From Bog-532 sp963732345 (lineage in GTDB: Bacteria; Actinomycetota; Actinomycetes; Streptosporangiales; Streptosporangiaceae), in the NCBI GenBank assembly GCA_963732345.1, contig CAVSZI010000019.1:124001-188000 (forward strand): a DNA stretch of 64,000 nt. The letters run 5' to 3'. Of the stretch, positions 42,157 to 51,175 are shown piece by piece. A program made the position numbers and the translations under genes. Numbering within the stretch: position 1 is the first letter of the stretch; each line of letters opens with the position of its first letter. The notes below the pieces were generated by a model, which saw only the letters and a list, made by a program, of their open reading frames with translations, was not told where the DNA came from and made no database searches.

Positions 42157-42393
42157 TCACGAAACAAGGCGGTCGAACTCGCCGTCCTTGGCCCCCCGCA
42201 GGAACGCGGTGATCTCGGCCTGGGTGTAGACGAGCACGGGACCTGCCGGGTGGCGCGAGTTGCGCACGGCGATCTCGCCGCCTGGCAGGCACGCGAGCTC
42301 CACGCAGTTACCGCTGGGATTGCTGTGCCGGCTCTTGAGCCAGGTGAGGTGGCCGAGCGCCGTGGCTGGCATCCCGTTGTAGGGCTCATCCAT
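42157..42393 (-). CDS. DUF397 domain protein
   Basis: 78 residues from ATG 42393 with GGGAGA upstream; the longer frame is rejected. LTWLKSRHSNPSGNCVELACLPGGEIAVRNSRHPAGPVLVYTQAEITAFLRGAKDGEFD is the complete DUF397 pattern. These proteins are partners, possibly antitoxin-like or anti-repressor-like, of XRE/DUF5753 regulators such as the one encoded downstream on the same strand. Confidence 0.93.
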   Translation of the reverse strand: MDEPYNGMPATALGHLTWLKSRHSNPSGNCVELACLPGGEIAVRNSRHPAGPVLVYTQAEITAFLRGAKDGEFDRLVS

Positions 42394-42837
42394 GACGTGT
42401 CTCCCGTAAATGAGGTCACTAACTAAACGTCGGCCCCTGCTGACGCGTTCAGGCCCCCGATTTTCGGCCCCGGCGCCGACGGCGTGCCTGAGAGGCTGAA
42501 ACGCCCGGGCCGGCGGCGGGGCGGAACCGCCCGCGCAGTGTGGCCCGGTTGCCACACCCTCTAGGTGCTCAACCGGCCTTGCTTTTGGTCCGGCGGCGCC
42601 GTCGCTCGTGACTACCCCGAACCCCCGTATGCATGAGCCATATACACATATAGACTCGCACCGTGCACATTCGGATGAACGTGCATTTGGCCTTGCACTT
42701 GCACAATGTATCAGGCAGCATAGGAATGACGGATACCAATACAGTGCGCCGGATAGGGCTCCGGACCTGCGACGACATCGCATGGACCGGCAGCAGTATC
42801 GGGGGCGCGGGCTGGCTCCGGAACCAGGGGTGACGAC
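42394..42837. other. 444 bp intergenic region between DUF397 and the ATPase gene
   Basis: A divergent control region. From 42500 to 42560 it is GC-rich with small hairpins (GGGCGGAACCGCCC near 42518; GTGTGG-8 nt-CCACAC at 42538-42557). From 42630 to 42760 it is unusually AT-rich and carries a cluster of TGCAC/GTGCA half-sites (42663-42704). No gene is visible. Confidence 0.6.
42663..42704. promoter_or_regulatory. Cluster of TGCAC half-sites
   Basis: GTGCAC (42663-42668), GTGCA (42681-42685), TTGCAC (42693-42698) and TTGCAC (42699-42704) lie within 42 bp, in both orientations, in the AT-rich part of the region. Spacing suggests cooperative binding of a regulator. Confidence 0.4.
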
Positions 42838-43464
42838 TTGGCTGTCAGCGGCTCCGCTGGACCCGAGCCTGGGTTGTCCTCACCCCGGCTCTTTCCTGTG
42901 CCGTCCGCCTGGTGGGAAACACCGGCCGTCACCTCCTGCGTGCTGGCCGCGCAGCCCGAGTCCGCAGGTACCGCCCGGCATTTCACCCGGGAAGTCCTCC
43001 TCTCCTGGGGCTTCGGCCAGCTCGGGGACGAAGCGGAAACGATCATTGGCGAGCTCGTTGTCAACGCGGTCCAGCACGGGACGCGCGACACCGGGGGCCA
43101 GGGCTGGTGCGCGCGGGCGGGGCACGCGCGGGGCAAGACCGGCTATCCCCGGGCCCGGGCCGCCTGGGCCAGCCGCCTCACCGACGCCGCGAACCCCAGC
43201 GCCGGTGTCCCCCGCGCCGGGATCCCCCGGCCGCCCGGATCCGCCGCCGGTGCGGTGCTGAGGCTGTGCCTGCTGCGCCGCGCGGGTGAAGTCATGCTGG
43301 CCGTCATCGACGCCAGCGACGACGCCCCGGCGCCCCGGCAGCCGGACTGGGCCAGGGAGAGCGGCCGCGGACTGCAGATCGTCGACGCGCTCAGCAGCGT
43401 GTGGGGATGGAGCCCGATCGAAGGCCACGGCAAGGCCGTCTGGGCTGTGCTGCCGTACGAATGA
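42838..43464 (+). CDS. Anti-sigma-type ATP-binding protein (HATPase_c_2, RsbW-like)
   Basis: 208 residues. TTG 42838 has AGGGG 7 nt upstream; a GTG at 42898 is an alternative. N box ELVVNAVQHGT, and G-box region GRGLQIVDALSSVWGW near the end define the GHKL ATPase fold of serine-kinase anti-sigma factors; a Pro/Ala insertion of about 55 residues sits between. Very common in actinomycetes. No sigma factor or antagonist is adjacent. The conservon at 43.5 kb is convergent. Confidence 0.82.
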   Translation: MAVSGSAGPEPGLSSPRLFPVPSAWWETPAVTSCVLAAQPESAGTARHFTREVLLSWGFGQLGDEAETIIGELVVNAVQHGTRDTGGQGWCARAGHARGKTGYPRARAAWASRLTDAANPSAGVPRAGIPRPPGSAAGAVLRLCLLRRAGEVMLAVIDASDDAPAPRQPDWARESGRGLQIVDALSSVWGWSPIEGHGKAVWAVLPYE

Positions 43465-43552
43465 GCCGCACCGCCGACCGGATTGTTGCTGCCGAACGGG
43501 CCTGCCGGGGACGCCTCCCGGTGCGGCGCATAGCGCCCTGGGGCCCGCGGGG

Positions 43553-44173
43553 TCAGCCGTGTGCCGCCGCTTCCGGCTGGCCGGGGGCTTCCTCCACCGT
43601 CATGAGCACGTACTCCACCAGCGCGATCAGCACTTCCTTGGCCGAGTCCTTGCTCCGCGCGTCGCAGAGCACGACTGGGAAACCCGGGTCCAGGTCCAGC
43701 GCGACCCGGATGTCGTCGGGGTCATGGGTGACCGATCCTTCGAAGCAGTTCACCGCCACGATAAACGGGATCTGCCGCCGCTCGAAGTAATCCACGGCCG
43801 GGAAGCAGTCCGCGAGCCGCCGCGTGTCGGTTAGCACCACCGCGCCGAGCGCGCCGACGGCTAGCTCGTCCCACATGAACCAGAATCGCTGCTGACCAGG
43901 CGTGCCGAACAGGTACAGGACCAGATCCTCGCGCAGGCTGATCCGGCCGAAGTCCATGGCGACCGTGGTCGTGGTCTTGCCCTCGACCCCGGCCGTGTTG
44001 TCGGTCCGCAGACCTCGTTCGGTCAGCGGCTCCTCGGTCCGGAGAGGCTTGATCTCACTGACCGCTCCCACCATCGTGGTCTTGCCCACGCCGAAGCCGC
44101 CGGCGAGCAGGATCTTGATCGCTGTGTGGCCTGGCGCGGCGATGGCCGCCGGCTCAAAGTGCCCGTAGGCCAT
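43553..44173 (-). CDS. cvnD: Conservon GTP-binding protein CvnD
   Basis: 206 residues. A Ras-like small GTPase of the conservon class: KILLAGGFGVGKTTMVGAVSEI (P-loop), VAMDFGRISL, LYLFGTPGQQRFWFMWDELA (G3), and AVNCFEG in place of NKxD. It is the output of the G-protein-coupled-receptor-like Cvn complex with CvnA, CvnB and CvnC. It overlaps cvnC by 20 nt. Confidence 0.93.
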   Translation of the reverse strand: MAYGHFEPAAIAAPGHTAIKILLAGGFGVGKTTMVGAVSEIKPLRTEEPLTERGLRTDNTAGVEGKTTTTVAMDFGRISLREDLVLYLFGTPGQQRFWFMWDELAVGALGAVVLTDTRRLADCFPAVDYFERRQIPFIVAVNCFEGSVTHDPDDIRVALDLDPGFPVVLCDARSKDSAKEVLIALVEYVLMTVEEAPGQPEAAAHG

Positions 44174-44528
44174 TGAGCACCTCTCTCAAAATATGGCTGT
44201 CGCGGTGACTCTGCCCGGTCTCCGGGGCCCGGATGATGACCAATCCCGCGTCGCGAAGGTCGGCGAGCAGGATCCGGACGACACCGAGGGGCAGGTTCAG
44301 CTCGGACGCCAGGTCGGCTACGGTGGTCGGCCGCCGGGACAGGTTCAGGGCCCACATCTGCTCGGGGCTCAGGGTGGCCGGGTACAAGATCTCCTTGCGC
44401 GTGGCTTTGACCGTCGCGACCAGATCGAACTTTTCGCCGGCGTGCCGCGTCCTGCCGCCGATCAGTGCGTAGGGGCGCACGACCGGACCGGCTGCGGAAT
44501 CCAGCCATCGTTCCTCAGGGCTCGGCAT
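44154..44528 (-). CDS. cvnC: Conservon protein CvnC (DUF742)
   Basis: 124 residues. RPYALIGGRTRHAGEKFDLVATV, LSPEQMWALNLSRRPTTVADLASELNLPLGVVRILLADLRDAGLVII is DUF742 with its winged-helix part. It lies between cvnD and, unusually, a 23-codon open frame instead of cvnB. Confidence 0.93.
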   Translation of the reverse strand: MPSPEERWLDSAAGPVVRPYALIGGRTRHAGEKFDLVATVKATRKEILYPATLSPEQMWALNLSRRPTTVADLASELNLPLGVVRILLADLRDAGLVIIRAPETGQSHRDSHILREVLNGLRAL

Positions 44529-44535
44529 CAGGCGA

Positions 44536-44607
44536 CTACTCCGCGCACGGAGCCGGATCGGATTGACCGGCCGTCATCGGATAAGGGCTGACGTGATGCG
44601 GTGTCAT
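44536..44607 (-). CDS. Possible 23-residue leader or relic ORF in the cvnB position
   Basis: ATG 44607 follows GGGGGAAC with good spacing and reads MTPHHVSPYPMTAGQSDPAP.. to TAG 44536. It fills the slot where conservons normally carry the roadblock/LC7 gene cvnB. Its first residues could be the start of a deleted cvnB or a coupling leader for cvnC. No conserved domain is possible at this length. Confidence 0.35.
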   Translation of the reverse strand: MTPHHVSPYPMTAGQSDPAPCAE

Positions 44608-44634
44608 TGTGTTCCCCCGGGTTTTCGCTCACGA

Positions 44635-47600
44635 TCAGATGTCATCGTTTCCGCCGCGGTAGCCCTGCTCGTCGTGGCTGCTGGCCTCCGCTTCCGTGTC
44701 GTGTGCTGCGTCACCCGCTGGTTCCGGTCGCGCAGAATAGTCCGGGTATCCGACGCTGCCGGCGCCGTAGGAGCCGGCTGTCCCGTAGCCGGCTCCGCTG
44801 CCGTAACGGCCGTCGTGGCCGCTGCCGCCGTCGCTGCCCTTATCACTTCCGTGGCCCTGGGCGGTCGCCCGCTCCTCGTTGGTCACAAGCCGTTCGTCTC
44901 CGGGCACCGGTCCGTCGTCCGGGCCGCCCGCATGGCCCCCACGGGCCGCGTGGGCCCCGTTGGCGGATGCGCCGTCCTGCCGCGGCGAGCCGCCCTCGTT
45001 CGCGGCGCGTCCCTGCTGCCAGCCACGCTGCATCGCCGACAGCGCGCTGCGGATGTCGTCGGGCGAGCGGTTGACGACGTTGTCCCCGGACGCCGCCGAC
45101 GGCGTGCTGCTCGGCGCGGTGCGATCGCGGAGCTGCGGAGCCAGGCTGGCCTGGCGGACCCGCTTCGGCAGCCCCTTGTGCGTCTCATCCTGCTGCGCCT
45201 GGGCCCCGTTCTCGCTGGGGAACGAACCGGCGGGCGGGAGGGCCGTCTCGGCGCTGGGGTGGGAGACGCCGGCCGGCGGCATGGCGGGCTCGGCCTCGGA
45301 GTAGGAAGGCTGCGCCTGCCGGGACGCCGGCTCGGCCGGGGGCAGCGGCGCCTGCGGGGCCGGGAAGGGATCCACCGGCGGCGGGAAGGCCGTTTCGTCC
45401 TGTGTGTAGGGCCGGTAGGTGCCCGCGGGCGGATAGGCCGGGTCGCTCGCCGGGAACGAGGCCGTGGGCGGCTGGCCCATGCCGTTGCCGCTGGGCGCCG
45501 GGCGGTCGTACGGCCACGGCAGGCCTGTTTCCGTCTGGGCGGGGCTGGTGTCCGCGGGCGGCCCGAAGGACGAGCCGCTCGGCGGGGACGTCCAGCCGTA
45601 CGCCTGGCCGGTGTAGGGATCGGTGCCGTACGGCTGCTCGCCGTACGGCACGCCGGGGCCGTTGGACGGAGCGCCGCTGGAGCCGCCATTCGCCGGGCCG
45701 CCATTCGCCGGGCCGCCGTTGGAAAGGCCGCCGTTCGAAAGGCCGGGTGAGGGCTGGTCGGCGTAGGGGCCGGCGCCGAACGACGGGCCCGCCGCGAAGG
45801 ACCCGGCCGAACCCGCGCCCCCGGCTACCGGCGTGTCCCTGTTCACCGGGCCGAACGAGCCGTTGCCCTGCGGCAGCGCGCTCCACGACTGGCCGGTGAG
45901 CTCCGTGCGCGAGGAGGACGGCTGCACCGTCGTGTCGCCGGCGGGCATCTCGTTTCGGCCGGCGGCCCAGGCCGACGAGATGGCGGTCATCCCGGTCGGC
46001 AGCCCCTCCACGAAGCCCTCTTCCACGCCGACCAGCGTGGTCGGGATGAGCGCGATCGCGGTGGTGCCGCCGTACGGGGACGGGCGCAGCGTCACCCGGA
46101 TGCCGTGCCGCTTGGCGAGCTGGCCGACGACGAACAGGCCGAGCTGCTCGCTGTTGAAGACGTCGAACTCCGGCGGCTCGGCCAGGCGGCCGTTGAGCTC
46201 CACATACCGCTGCTCGCTCATCCCGAGGCCGCGGTCCTCAATCTCGACCGCGAAGCCGTTCGCCACCAGGTCGCCGGAGACGCGCACCGGCGTGTAGGGC
46301 GGGGACAGCGTCGTGGCGTTCTCGATGAGCTCGGCGAGCAGGTGGATGACGTCCGCCACGGCCGGCCCGGTGAGCGCCGCCTGGGACGGGGCGGTCACCG
46401 ACACCCGCGAGTAGTCCTCGACCTCGGCGGCCGCGGCCCGCAGCACGTCGATCATCCGGACCGGGTGCACCCAGCCGCGGCCGGGTGCCGCCCCGGACAG
46501 GATGATCAGGCCTTCGGAGTGGCGGCGCATGCGGGTCGTGAGGTGGTCGAGGCGGAAGAGGTCTTCCAGCGTTTCCGGGTCCGTCGTGCGCCGCTCCATG
46601 CCGTCCAGCACCGTGAGTTCCCGGTGCAGCAGCGACTGGTTACGCCGGGCCAGGTTGCGGAACACGTCGTTGATCCCGCGCCGCGTCCGGGCCTCGCCGA
46701 CCGCGGCCTCGATGGCCGTGCGGCGGGCCGCGTCGAACGCCCGGCCGACCCGCCCGATCTCGTCCCGGCCCAGGTCCGCGGTCGTCCCGCTCAGTTCCTC
46801 GACGGGCACGTCCTCGCCGCGGCGGAGCCGGGCGACCACGCTGGGCAGTTCCACTTCGGCCAGGGCGGTCGCCGACTCTTCGAGCCGGCCGAGGCGGCGG
46901 ATGATCCAGCGGCCGATCAGCACGGACATCAGCACCGACAGCACCAGGCCGAGCAGGCCGAACCCGCCGGCCAGCGCCACCCGCCGCCAGGCGGCGTTGG
47001 TGATCGCGCTGTCGTGCTGCACCTGCTGCCGGACGGCGGCCACGCCGCCGAAGAACAGGCCGCTCGCCTCCCTCTGGACCACCGGGTTCCACTCGGCGGC
47101 CTTGATGGGCGGGAACGGCCCGGTGGGATCGGCGGCGATCGCATTTTCGAGCTGAGCCAGATCCGACTGGACGGCGGGCGGCGCGTAGTGGTTCATCTGG
47201 GCGTTAAACGTGGCCAGGTCGGCTGCGCCGAACCGGGAAGTGGCGGCCTGGAGCATGGCCTGGCGCGCCCCGGCCAGCTGGGTGACCTGGATGCGCGTGG
47301 CCGGGGTCAGCCGGTGTGCCGCGAGCGCCGCTGAGACCAGCGCGTCCTCCTGGAGGAGGAACTCGCCCGACTCGGTGCTGTTGATGGCCGCCAGCGACTG
47401 GGTGGCCGCGGTGGCATTGGTCAGGCTGGCGTTCTCCACGATGAACAGCGTCATCTGCTCGGCCAGGATGTTGCTGAACGCGTCGAACACCTGGGTCGGG
47501 CTGATTGCTCCCGCGAGGATCTGCGGGCGGATAGCCGACAGGCCCTGAATGCTGTCGAGCATCCGTTTGATGACGGCCGTCTCGGTGGTGGTAGCGGCAC

Positions 47601-47952
47601 TCGTCGTCGCCGGACCGGTCATCTGGGCCTCGAACGCCGGGAACGCCCGCGTGGTGGCCGCCTGGGCCGCCTCCAGCTGGGCCCGGTTCACGGGGGTGGG
47701 CGCGGCCAAGTAGACCAGCGACGCCTTGCGCTCGTTCTGGATGTTGAGGTCGAACTTCGCGGCGGGTATGGAGGTCGCGTTGATGAGGTTCGGTGCCCGG
47801 TCCAGGTTGATGGCGTCCCCGACCGTGGTGTACAGGATGAATGCGTACAGCCCGATCACCGTCAGCAACGGGATGGCGACAAGAAAATAGAGGGGGCGGC
47901 GAATGGAGGGGCCGCGCCGTCCCCCGGCAGCCGGACTATTGGTGTTAGGCAT
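44635..47952 (-). CDS. cvnA: Conservon sensor kinase-like protein CvnA (nitrate/sulfonate-sensor type)
   Basis: 1105 residues from ATG 47952 (AAGGGTAAGG upstream). Transmembrane helix at about 19-43, a large extracytoplasmic NIT-type helical domain (about 50-330), a second helix (about 330-350), HAMP (about 352-420), coiled region with RNQSLLHRELTVLDGME in place of a strict H-box, and a GHKL ATPase (about 540-650; ELIENATTLSPP, DRGLGMS). The last 400 residues are Pro/Gly/Ser-rich and disordered with NGGPANGG repeats. It may work as an ATPase receptor rather than a true histidine kinase. Confidence 0.92.
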   Translation of the reverse strand: MPNTNSPAAGGRRGPSIRRPLYFLVAIPLLTVIGLYAFILYTTVGDAINLDRAPNLINATSIPAAKFDLNIQNERKASLVYLAAPTPVNRAQLEAAQAATTRAFPAFEAQMTGPATTSAATTTETAVIKRMLDSIQGLSAIRPQILAGAISPTQVFDAFSNILAEQMTLFIVENASLTNATAATQSLAAINSTESGEFLLQEDALVSAALAAHRLTPATRIQVTQLAGARQAMLQAATSRFGAADLATFNAQMNHYAPPAVQSDLAQLENAIAADPTGPFPPIKAAEWNPVVQREASGLFFGGVAAVRQQVQHDSAITNAAWRRVALAGGFGLLGLVLSVLMSVLIGRWIIRRLGRLEESATALAEVELPSVVARLRRGEDVPVEELSGTTADLGRDEIGRVGRAFDAARRTAIEAAVGEARTRRGINDVFRNLARRNQSLLHRELTVLDGMERRTTDPETLEDLFRLDHLTTRMRRHSEGLIILSGAAPGRGWVHPVRMIDVLRAAAAEVEDYSRVSVTAPSQAALTGPAVADVIHLLAELIENATTLSPPYTPVRVSGDLVANGFAVEIEDRGLGMSEQRYVELNGRLAEPPEFDVFNSEQLGLFVVGQLAKRHGIRVTLRPSPYGGTTAIALIPTTLVGVEEGFVEGLPTGMTAISSAWAAGRNEMPAGDTTVQPSSSRTELTGQSWSALPQGNGSFGPVNRDTPVAGGAGSAGSFAAGPSFGAGPYADQPSPGLSNGGLSNGGPANGGPANGGSSGAPSNGPGVPYGEQPYGTDPYTGQAYGWTSPPSGSSFGPPADTSPAQTETGLPWPYDRPAPSGNGMGQPPTASFPASDPAYPPAGTYRPYTQDETAFPPPVDPFPAPQAPLPPAEPASRQAQPSYSEAEPAMPPAGVSHPSAETALPPAGSFPSENGAQAQQDETHKGLPKRVRQASLAPQLRDRTAPSSTPSAASGDNVVNRSPDDIRSALSAMQRGWQQGRAANEGGSPRQDGASANGAHAARGGHAGGPDDGPVPGDERLVTNEERATAQGHGSDKGSDGGSGHDGRYGSGAGYGTAGSYGAGSVGYPDYSARPEPAGDAAHDTEAEASSHDEQGYRGGNDDI

Positions 47953-48225
47953 CCTTACCCTTGGCGAGAGACGTGCGATCAGATCTTCCGGTGCCGCCTC
48001 CCACGGGGCAGGATCGCGTCACCGGTAGGCCGCCTAAAGTATCGAAATGGGCGTTTAGCCGTACACGCATTGATAAATAATCGCGGCATCCGGCCCAAAA
48101 GGAACGAAGGGTATCGGACCGGCGCAGGCTAGTAATCGCCACCCCTCTGATGCACCGCCTCCCGCGCCCCTTCCGCGGCCTCCGGAACCCGCGTGGTCCG
48201 GCGTCCGGCTGTCGGCGGGAGCGCC

Positions 48226-48231
48226 TAGGCT
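48226..48231 (+). promoter_or_regulatory. Leaderless -10 box for pcrA
   Basis: TAGGCT ends 6 nt before GTG 48238, identical in sequence and spacing to the box before the cysteine desulfurase at 62163. Confidence 0.45.
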
Positions 48232-48237
48232 GTTCGG

Positions 48238-50484
48238 GTGACCGCTTCGGCTGCTGATTCCCTTCTGGACGGGCTGAACCCGCAGCAGCGGGCTGCGGTG
48301 GTCCACGCGGGCAGCCCGCTGCTCATCGTGGCGGGCGCGGGCTCCGGGAAGACCCGGGTGCTGACCCACCGGATCGCCTACCTGCTCGCCGCGCGGGACA
48401 TCCTGCCGGGCGAGATCCTGGCCATCACCTTCACCAACAAGGCGGCCGGCGAGATGGCATCGCGGGTGGCCGTGCTGGTCGGCCCGCGCGCCCGGGCCAT
48501 GTGGGTCATGACGTTCCATTCCGCGTGCGTCCGCATCCTGCGCCGGGAGGCGAAGCGCCTCGGCTACCCCTCCTCGTTCTCGATCTACGATCAGGCCGAC
48601 TCCCAGCGGCTGATGGCCCTGGTCTGCCGCGAGCTGGAGCTCGACGCCCGGCAGTATCCGCCCAAGGCGCTGCACGCCCAGGTCTCCAACCTCAAGAACG
48701 AGCTCGTCGACTACGAGACATTCGCGGCGCGGGCCCAGGCGCACCGGGAGAAGGTGCTCGCCGAGGCCTACGCCGAGTACCAGCGCCGGCTAACCGCGGC
48801 CGGGGCAATGGACTTCGACGACCTGATCATGGTGACGGTCTGCCTGTTCCAGGCGTTCCCGGAGGTCGCGGCCGCCTACCGGCACCGCTTCCGGCACGTG
48901 CTGGTGGACGAGTACCAGGACACCAACCACGCGCAGTACGTCCTGATCCGGGAACTGGTCGGCGCGCACGGCGGCGCGCACGCCAGCCCGGACGGCCCCG
49001 GGCCCGACGGGGAGCCGCCCTCCGAGCTGTGCGTCGTCGGTGACGCCGACCAGTCGATCTACGCCTTCCGCGGCGCGACCATCAGGAACATCGTGGAGTT
49101 CGAGCAGGACTTCCCCGACGCCCGGGTGATCGTCCTCGAGCAGAACTACCGCTCCACCCAGAACATCCTGTCCGCGGCCAACGCCGTCGTCTCCCGCAAC
49201 GCGGGCCGCAAGCCGAAGAATCTGTGGTCGGACCAGGGGGCCGGACCGCTGATCACCGGGTACGTCGCCGACAGTGAGCACGACGAGGCCGCGTTCGTCG
49301 CCGAGGAGGTGGACCGGCTCACCGACGCGGGCGAGGCCACGCCCGGCGACGTGGCCGTCTTCTACCGGACCAACGCCCAGTCGCGTGTGTTCGAGGAAGT
49401 CTTCATCCGGGTCGGCCTGCCGTACAAGGTGATCGGCGGGGTCCGCTTCTACGAGCGCCGTGAGGTACGGGACCTGCTGGCGTACCTGCGGCTGATCGCC
49501 AACCCGAACGACGAGGTGTCGCTGCGGCGGATCCTGAACGTGCCCAAGCGCGGCATCGGTGAGCGGGCCGAGGACTACGTGGCCGCGTTCGCGTCGCGCG
49601 AGCGGATCAGCTTCGCCGCCGCGCTGACCCGGCCCGGTGATGTGCCCGGCCTGGCTGCACGGTCCGCGCAGGCCATCGAGCGGTTCAACGCGCTCATCGA
49701 CGGCCTGCGGGACCTGGCCGCCGAGGTCCCGGTGGCCGAGCTGGCCGAGGCGGTCCTCGACCGGTCCGGCTACCTGACCGCGCTGGCGGAGTCGAACGAC
49801 CTGCAGGACGCCAGCCGGGTGGAGAACCTCCAGGAACTGGTCTCGGTCGCCCGCGAGTTCGATGGCCAGAATGAGCAGGGGTCGCTCCCCGATTTCCTCG
49901 AGCAGGTGTCGCTGGTCGCCGACGCGGACCAGATCCCGGAGGGCGCCCAGCACGGCGGCATGGTCACCCTGATGACCCTGCACACCGCCAAGGGCCTGGA
50001 GTTCCCCGTGGTGTTCCTCACCGGTATGGAGGAGGACGTCTTCCCGCACCAGCGGTCCGCCGCCGACGATAAGGAACTGGCAGAGGAGCGGCGGCTGGCC
50101 TACGTCGGGATCACCCGCGCGATGCGCCGTCTCTACCTGACCCGCGCGGTGGGCCGGATGTGGTGGGGCCGCCCGTCCTTCCACCGCCAGTCGCGGTTCC
50201 TCGGCGAGATACCCGGGTCGCTGATGGAGTGGCGGCGGGACGAGGGAGCGGCCAGCGCCCCGGCGCTGGAGCGCGCCGCGCAGCGGCCGGGGGTGGACTC
50301 GCCCGGCAACCGCCAGGTGCCGGCGCTCTCGCCCGGCGACACGGTTAACCACGACAAATTCGGGCTCGGCACGGTCGTCTCGGTCGACGGCGCGGGCGAC
50401 CGCGCCGAGGCGAAGATTGACTTCGGCTCCGATTACGGGGTCAAGCACCTGGTGCTTCGTTACGCGCCGCTCGAAAAGCTGTAG
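48238..50484 (+). CDS. pcrA: ATP-dependent 3'-5' DNA helicase PcrA/UvrD
   Basis: 748 residues, SF1A helicase. LNPQQRAAV (Q motif), GAGSGKT (Walker A, about 33-39), ITFTNKAAGEM, LVDEYQDTN (Walker B), VGDADQSIYAFRGA, QNYRST, VTLMTLHTAKGLEFPVVFL and VGITRAMRRLYL are all present. A short Gly/Pro/Asp insert lies at about 245-260. The C-terminus ends in the PcrA Tudor-like domain (GDTVNHDKFGLGTVV). It acts in repair and in resolving transcription and replication conflicts. Confidence 0.96.
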   Translation: MTASAADSLLDGLNPQQRAAVVHAGSPLLIVAGAGSGKTRVLTHRIAYLLAARDILPGEILAITFTNKAAGEMASRVAVLVGPRARAMWVMTFHSACVRILRREAKRLGYPSSFSIYDQADSQRLMALVCRELELDARQYPPKALHAQVSNLKNELVDYETFAARAQAHREKVLAEAYAEYQRRLTAAGAMDFDDLIMVTVCLFQAFPEVAAAYRHRFRHVLVDEYQDTNHAQYVLIRELVGAHGGAHASPDGPGPDGEPPSELCVVGDADQSIYAFRGATIRNIVEFEQDFPDARVIVLEQNYRSTQNILSAANAVVSRNAGRKPKNLWSDQGAGPLITGYVADSEHDEAAFVAEEVDRLTDAGEATPGDVAVFYRTNAQSRVFEEVFIRVGLPYKVIGGVRFYERREVRDLLAYLRLIANPNDEVSLRRILNVPKRGIGERAEDYVAAFASRERISFAAALTRPGDVPGLAARSAQAIERFNALIDGLRDLAAEVPVAELAEAVLDRSGYLTALAESNDLQDASRVENLQELVSVAREFDGQNEQGSLPDFLEQVSLVADADQIPEGAQHGGMVTLMTLHTAKGLEFPVVFLTGMEEDVFPHQRSAADDKELAEERRLAYVGITRAMRRLYLTRAVGRMWWGRPSFHRQSRFLGEIPGSLMEWRRDEGAASAPALERAAQRPGVDSPGNRQVPALSPGDTVNHDKFGLGTVVSVDGAGDRAEAKIDFGSDYGVKHLVLRYAPLEKL

Positions 50485-50490
50485 CTTAAA

Positions 50491-50533
50491 GCCGAAGGTA
50501 AAGCGGCCGGCACCCGACGGAAAAGCCTTCGGC
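50491..50533 (+). other. Inverted repeat between pcrA and the B12-binding gene
   Basis: GCCGAAGG (50491-50498) and CCTTCGGC (50526-50533) flank a 27 nt loop just after the pcrA stop. It may be a weak terminator or a leader element of the next gene. Confidence 0.3.
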
Positions 50534-50556
50534 CGCGGCTGGGGCAGGATGCATTT

Positions 50557-50967
50557 ATGGGCACTACCCGTGTTGTCATCGCCAAGCCGGGCCTGGACGG
50601 GCACGACCGAGGGGCCAAGGTCGTGGCGCGCGCCCTGCGGGACGCCGGCGTCGAGGTGATCTATACCGGGCTGCACCAGACCCCGGAGCAGATCGTGGCG
50701 GCCGCCATCCAGGAGGACGCGGACGCGATCGGGCTGTCCGTCCTGTCCGGTGCGCACATGACCCTGTTCGCCCGCGTCCTGGAGATCCTCAGGGAGCGCG
50801 GCGCCGAGGACATCATAGTTTTCGGCGGCGGGATCATCCCGGAGCAAGACATCGGCGAGCTCACCCGGATGGGGGTCGCGCGCATCTTCACCCCCGGCGC
50901 GTCCACCCACGCGATCGTGGACTGGGTCCAGTCCGACCTGGCCTCCGCCGCGTCCAGCCGTACCTGA
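50557..50967 (+). CDS. Stand-alone cobalamin (B12)-binding domain protein
   Basis: 136 residues from ATG 50557. TRVVIAKPGLDGHDRGAKVVARAL contains the DxHxxG motif (His ligand to Co), followed by GLSVLSGAHM and FGGGIIPEQDI, matching the C-terminal B12 domain of methylmalonyl-CoA mutase. No mutase substrate-binding domain is encoded beside it, so it may be the small subunit of a split acyl-CoA mutase elsewhere, or a B12 carrier or sensor. Similar single-domain genes occur near sucCD in actinobacteria as I recall. Confidence 0.9.
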   Translation: MGTTRVVIAKPGLDGHDRGAKVVARALRDAGVEVIYTGLHQTPEQIVAAAIQEDADAIGLSVLSGAHMTLFARVLEILRERGAEDIIVFGGGIIPEQDIGELTRMGVARIFTPGASTHAIVDWVQSDLASAASSRT

Positions 50968-51175
50968 CCGGCGGGCGCCCGCCTGGCAGGCGCTCGGGCC
51001 AGGCGGGCGGCCGGGCCCGACCGGCGCTCCCGCCGCATCCGACCGCGCCTGAGAGCGACCTCACAAGGCCGCGTGGGAACCAGTCGGCGCGCTGAAGGGC
51101 GATCACGGCTAGGCTGCGGGCAGGGCGGGCCCGCCACTGGTGGCGGCCGGCAAGCGATACCGAGGACGGGCAGAG

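Noticed and set aside
44563..45750. 395-codon open frame opposite cvnA
   Set aside because: Shadow of the Pro/Gly-rich cvnA tail; no motif.
48790..50910. 706-codon open frame opposite pcrA
   Set aside because: Antisense shadow of pcrA created by high GC; Arg/His/Gly/Val-rich with no motif, and pcrA motifs cover the same bases.
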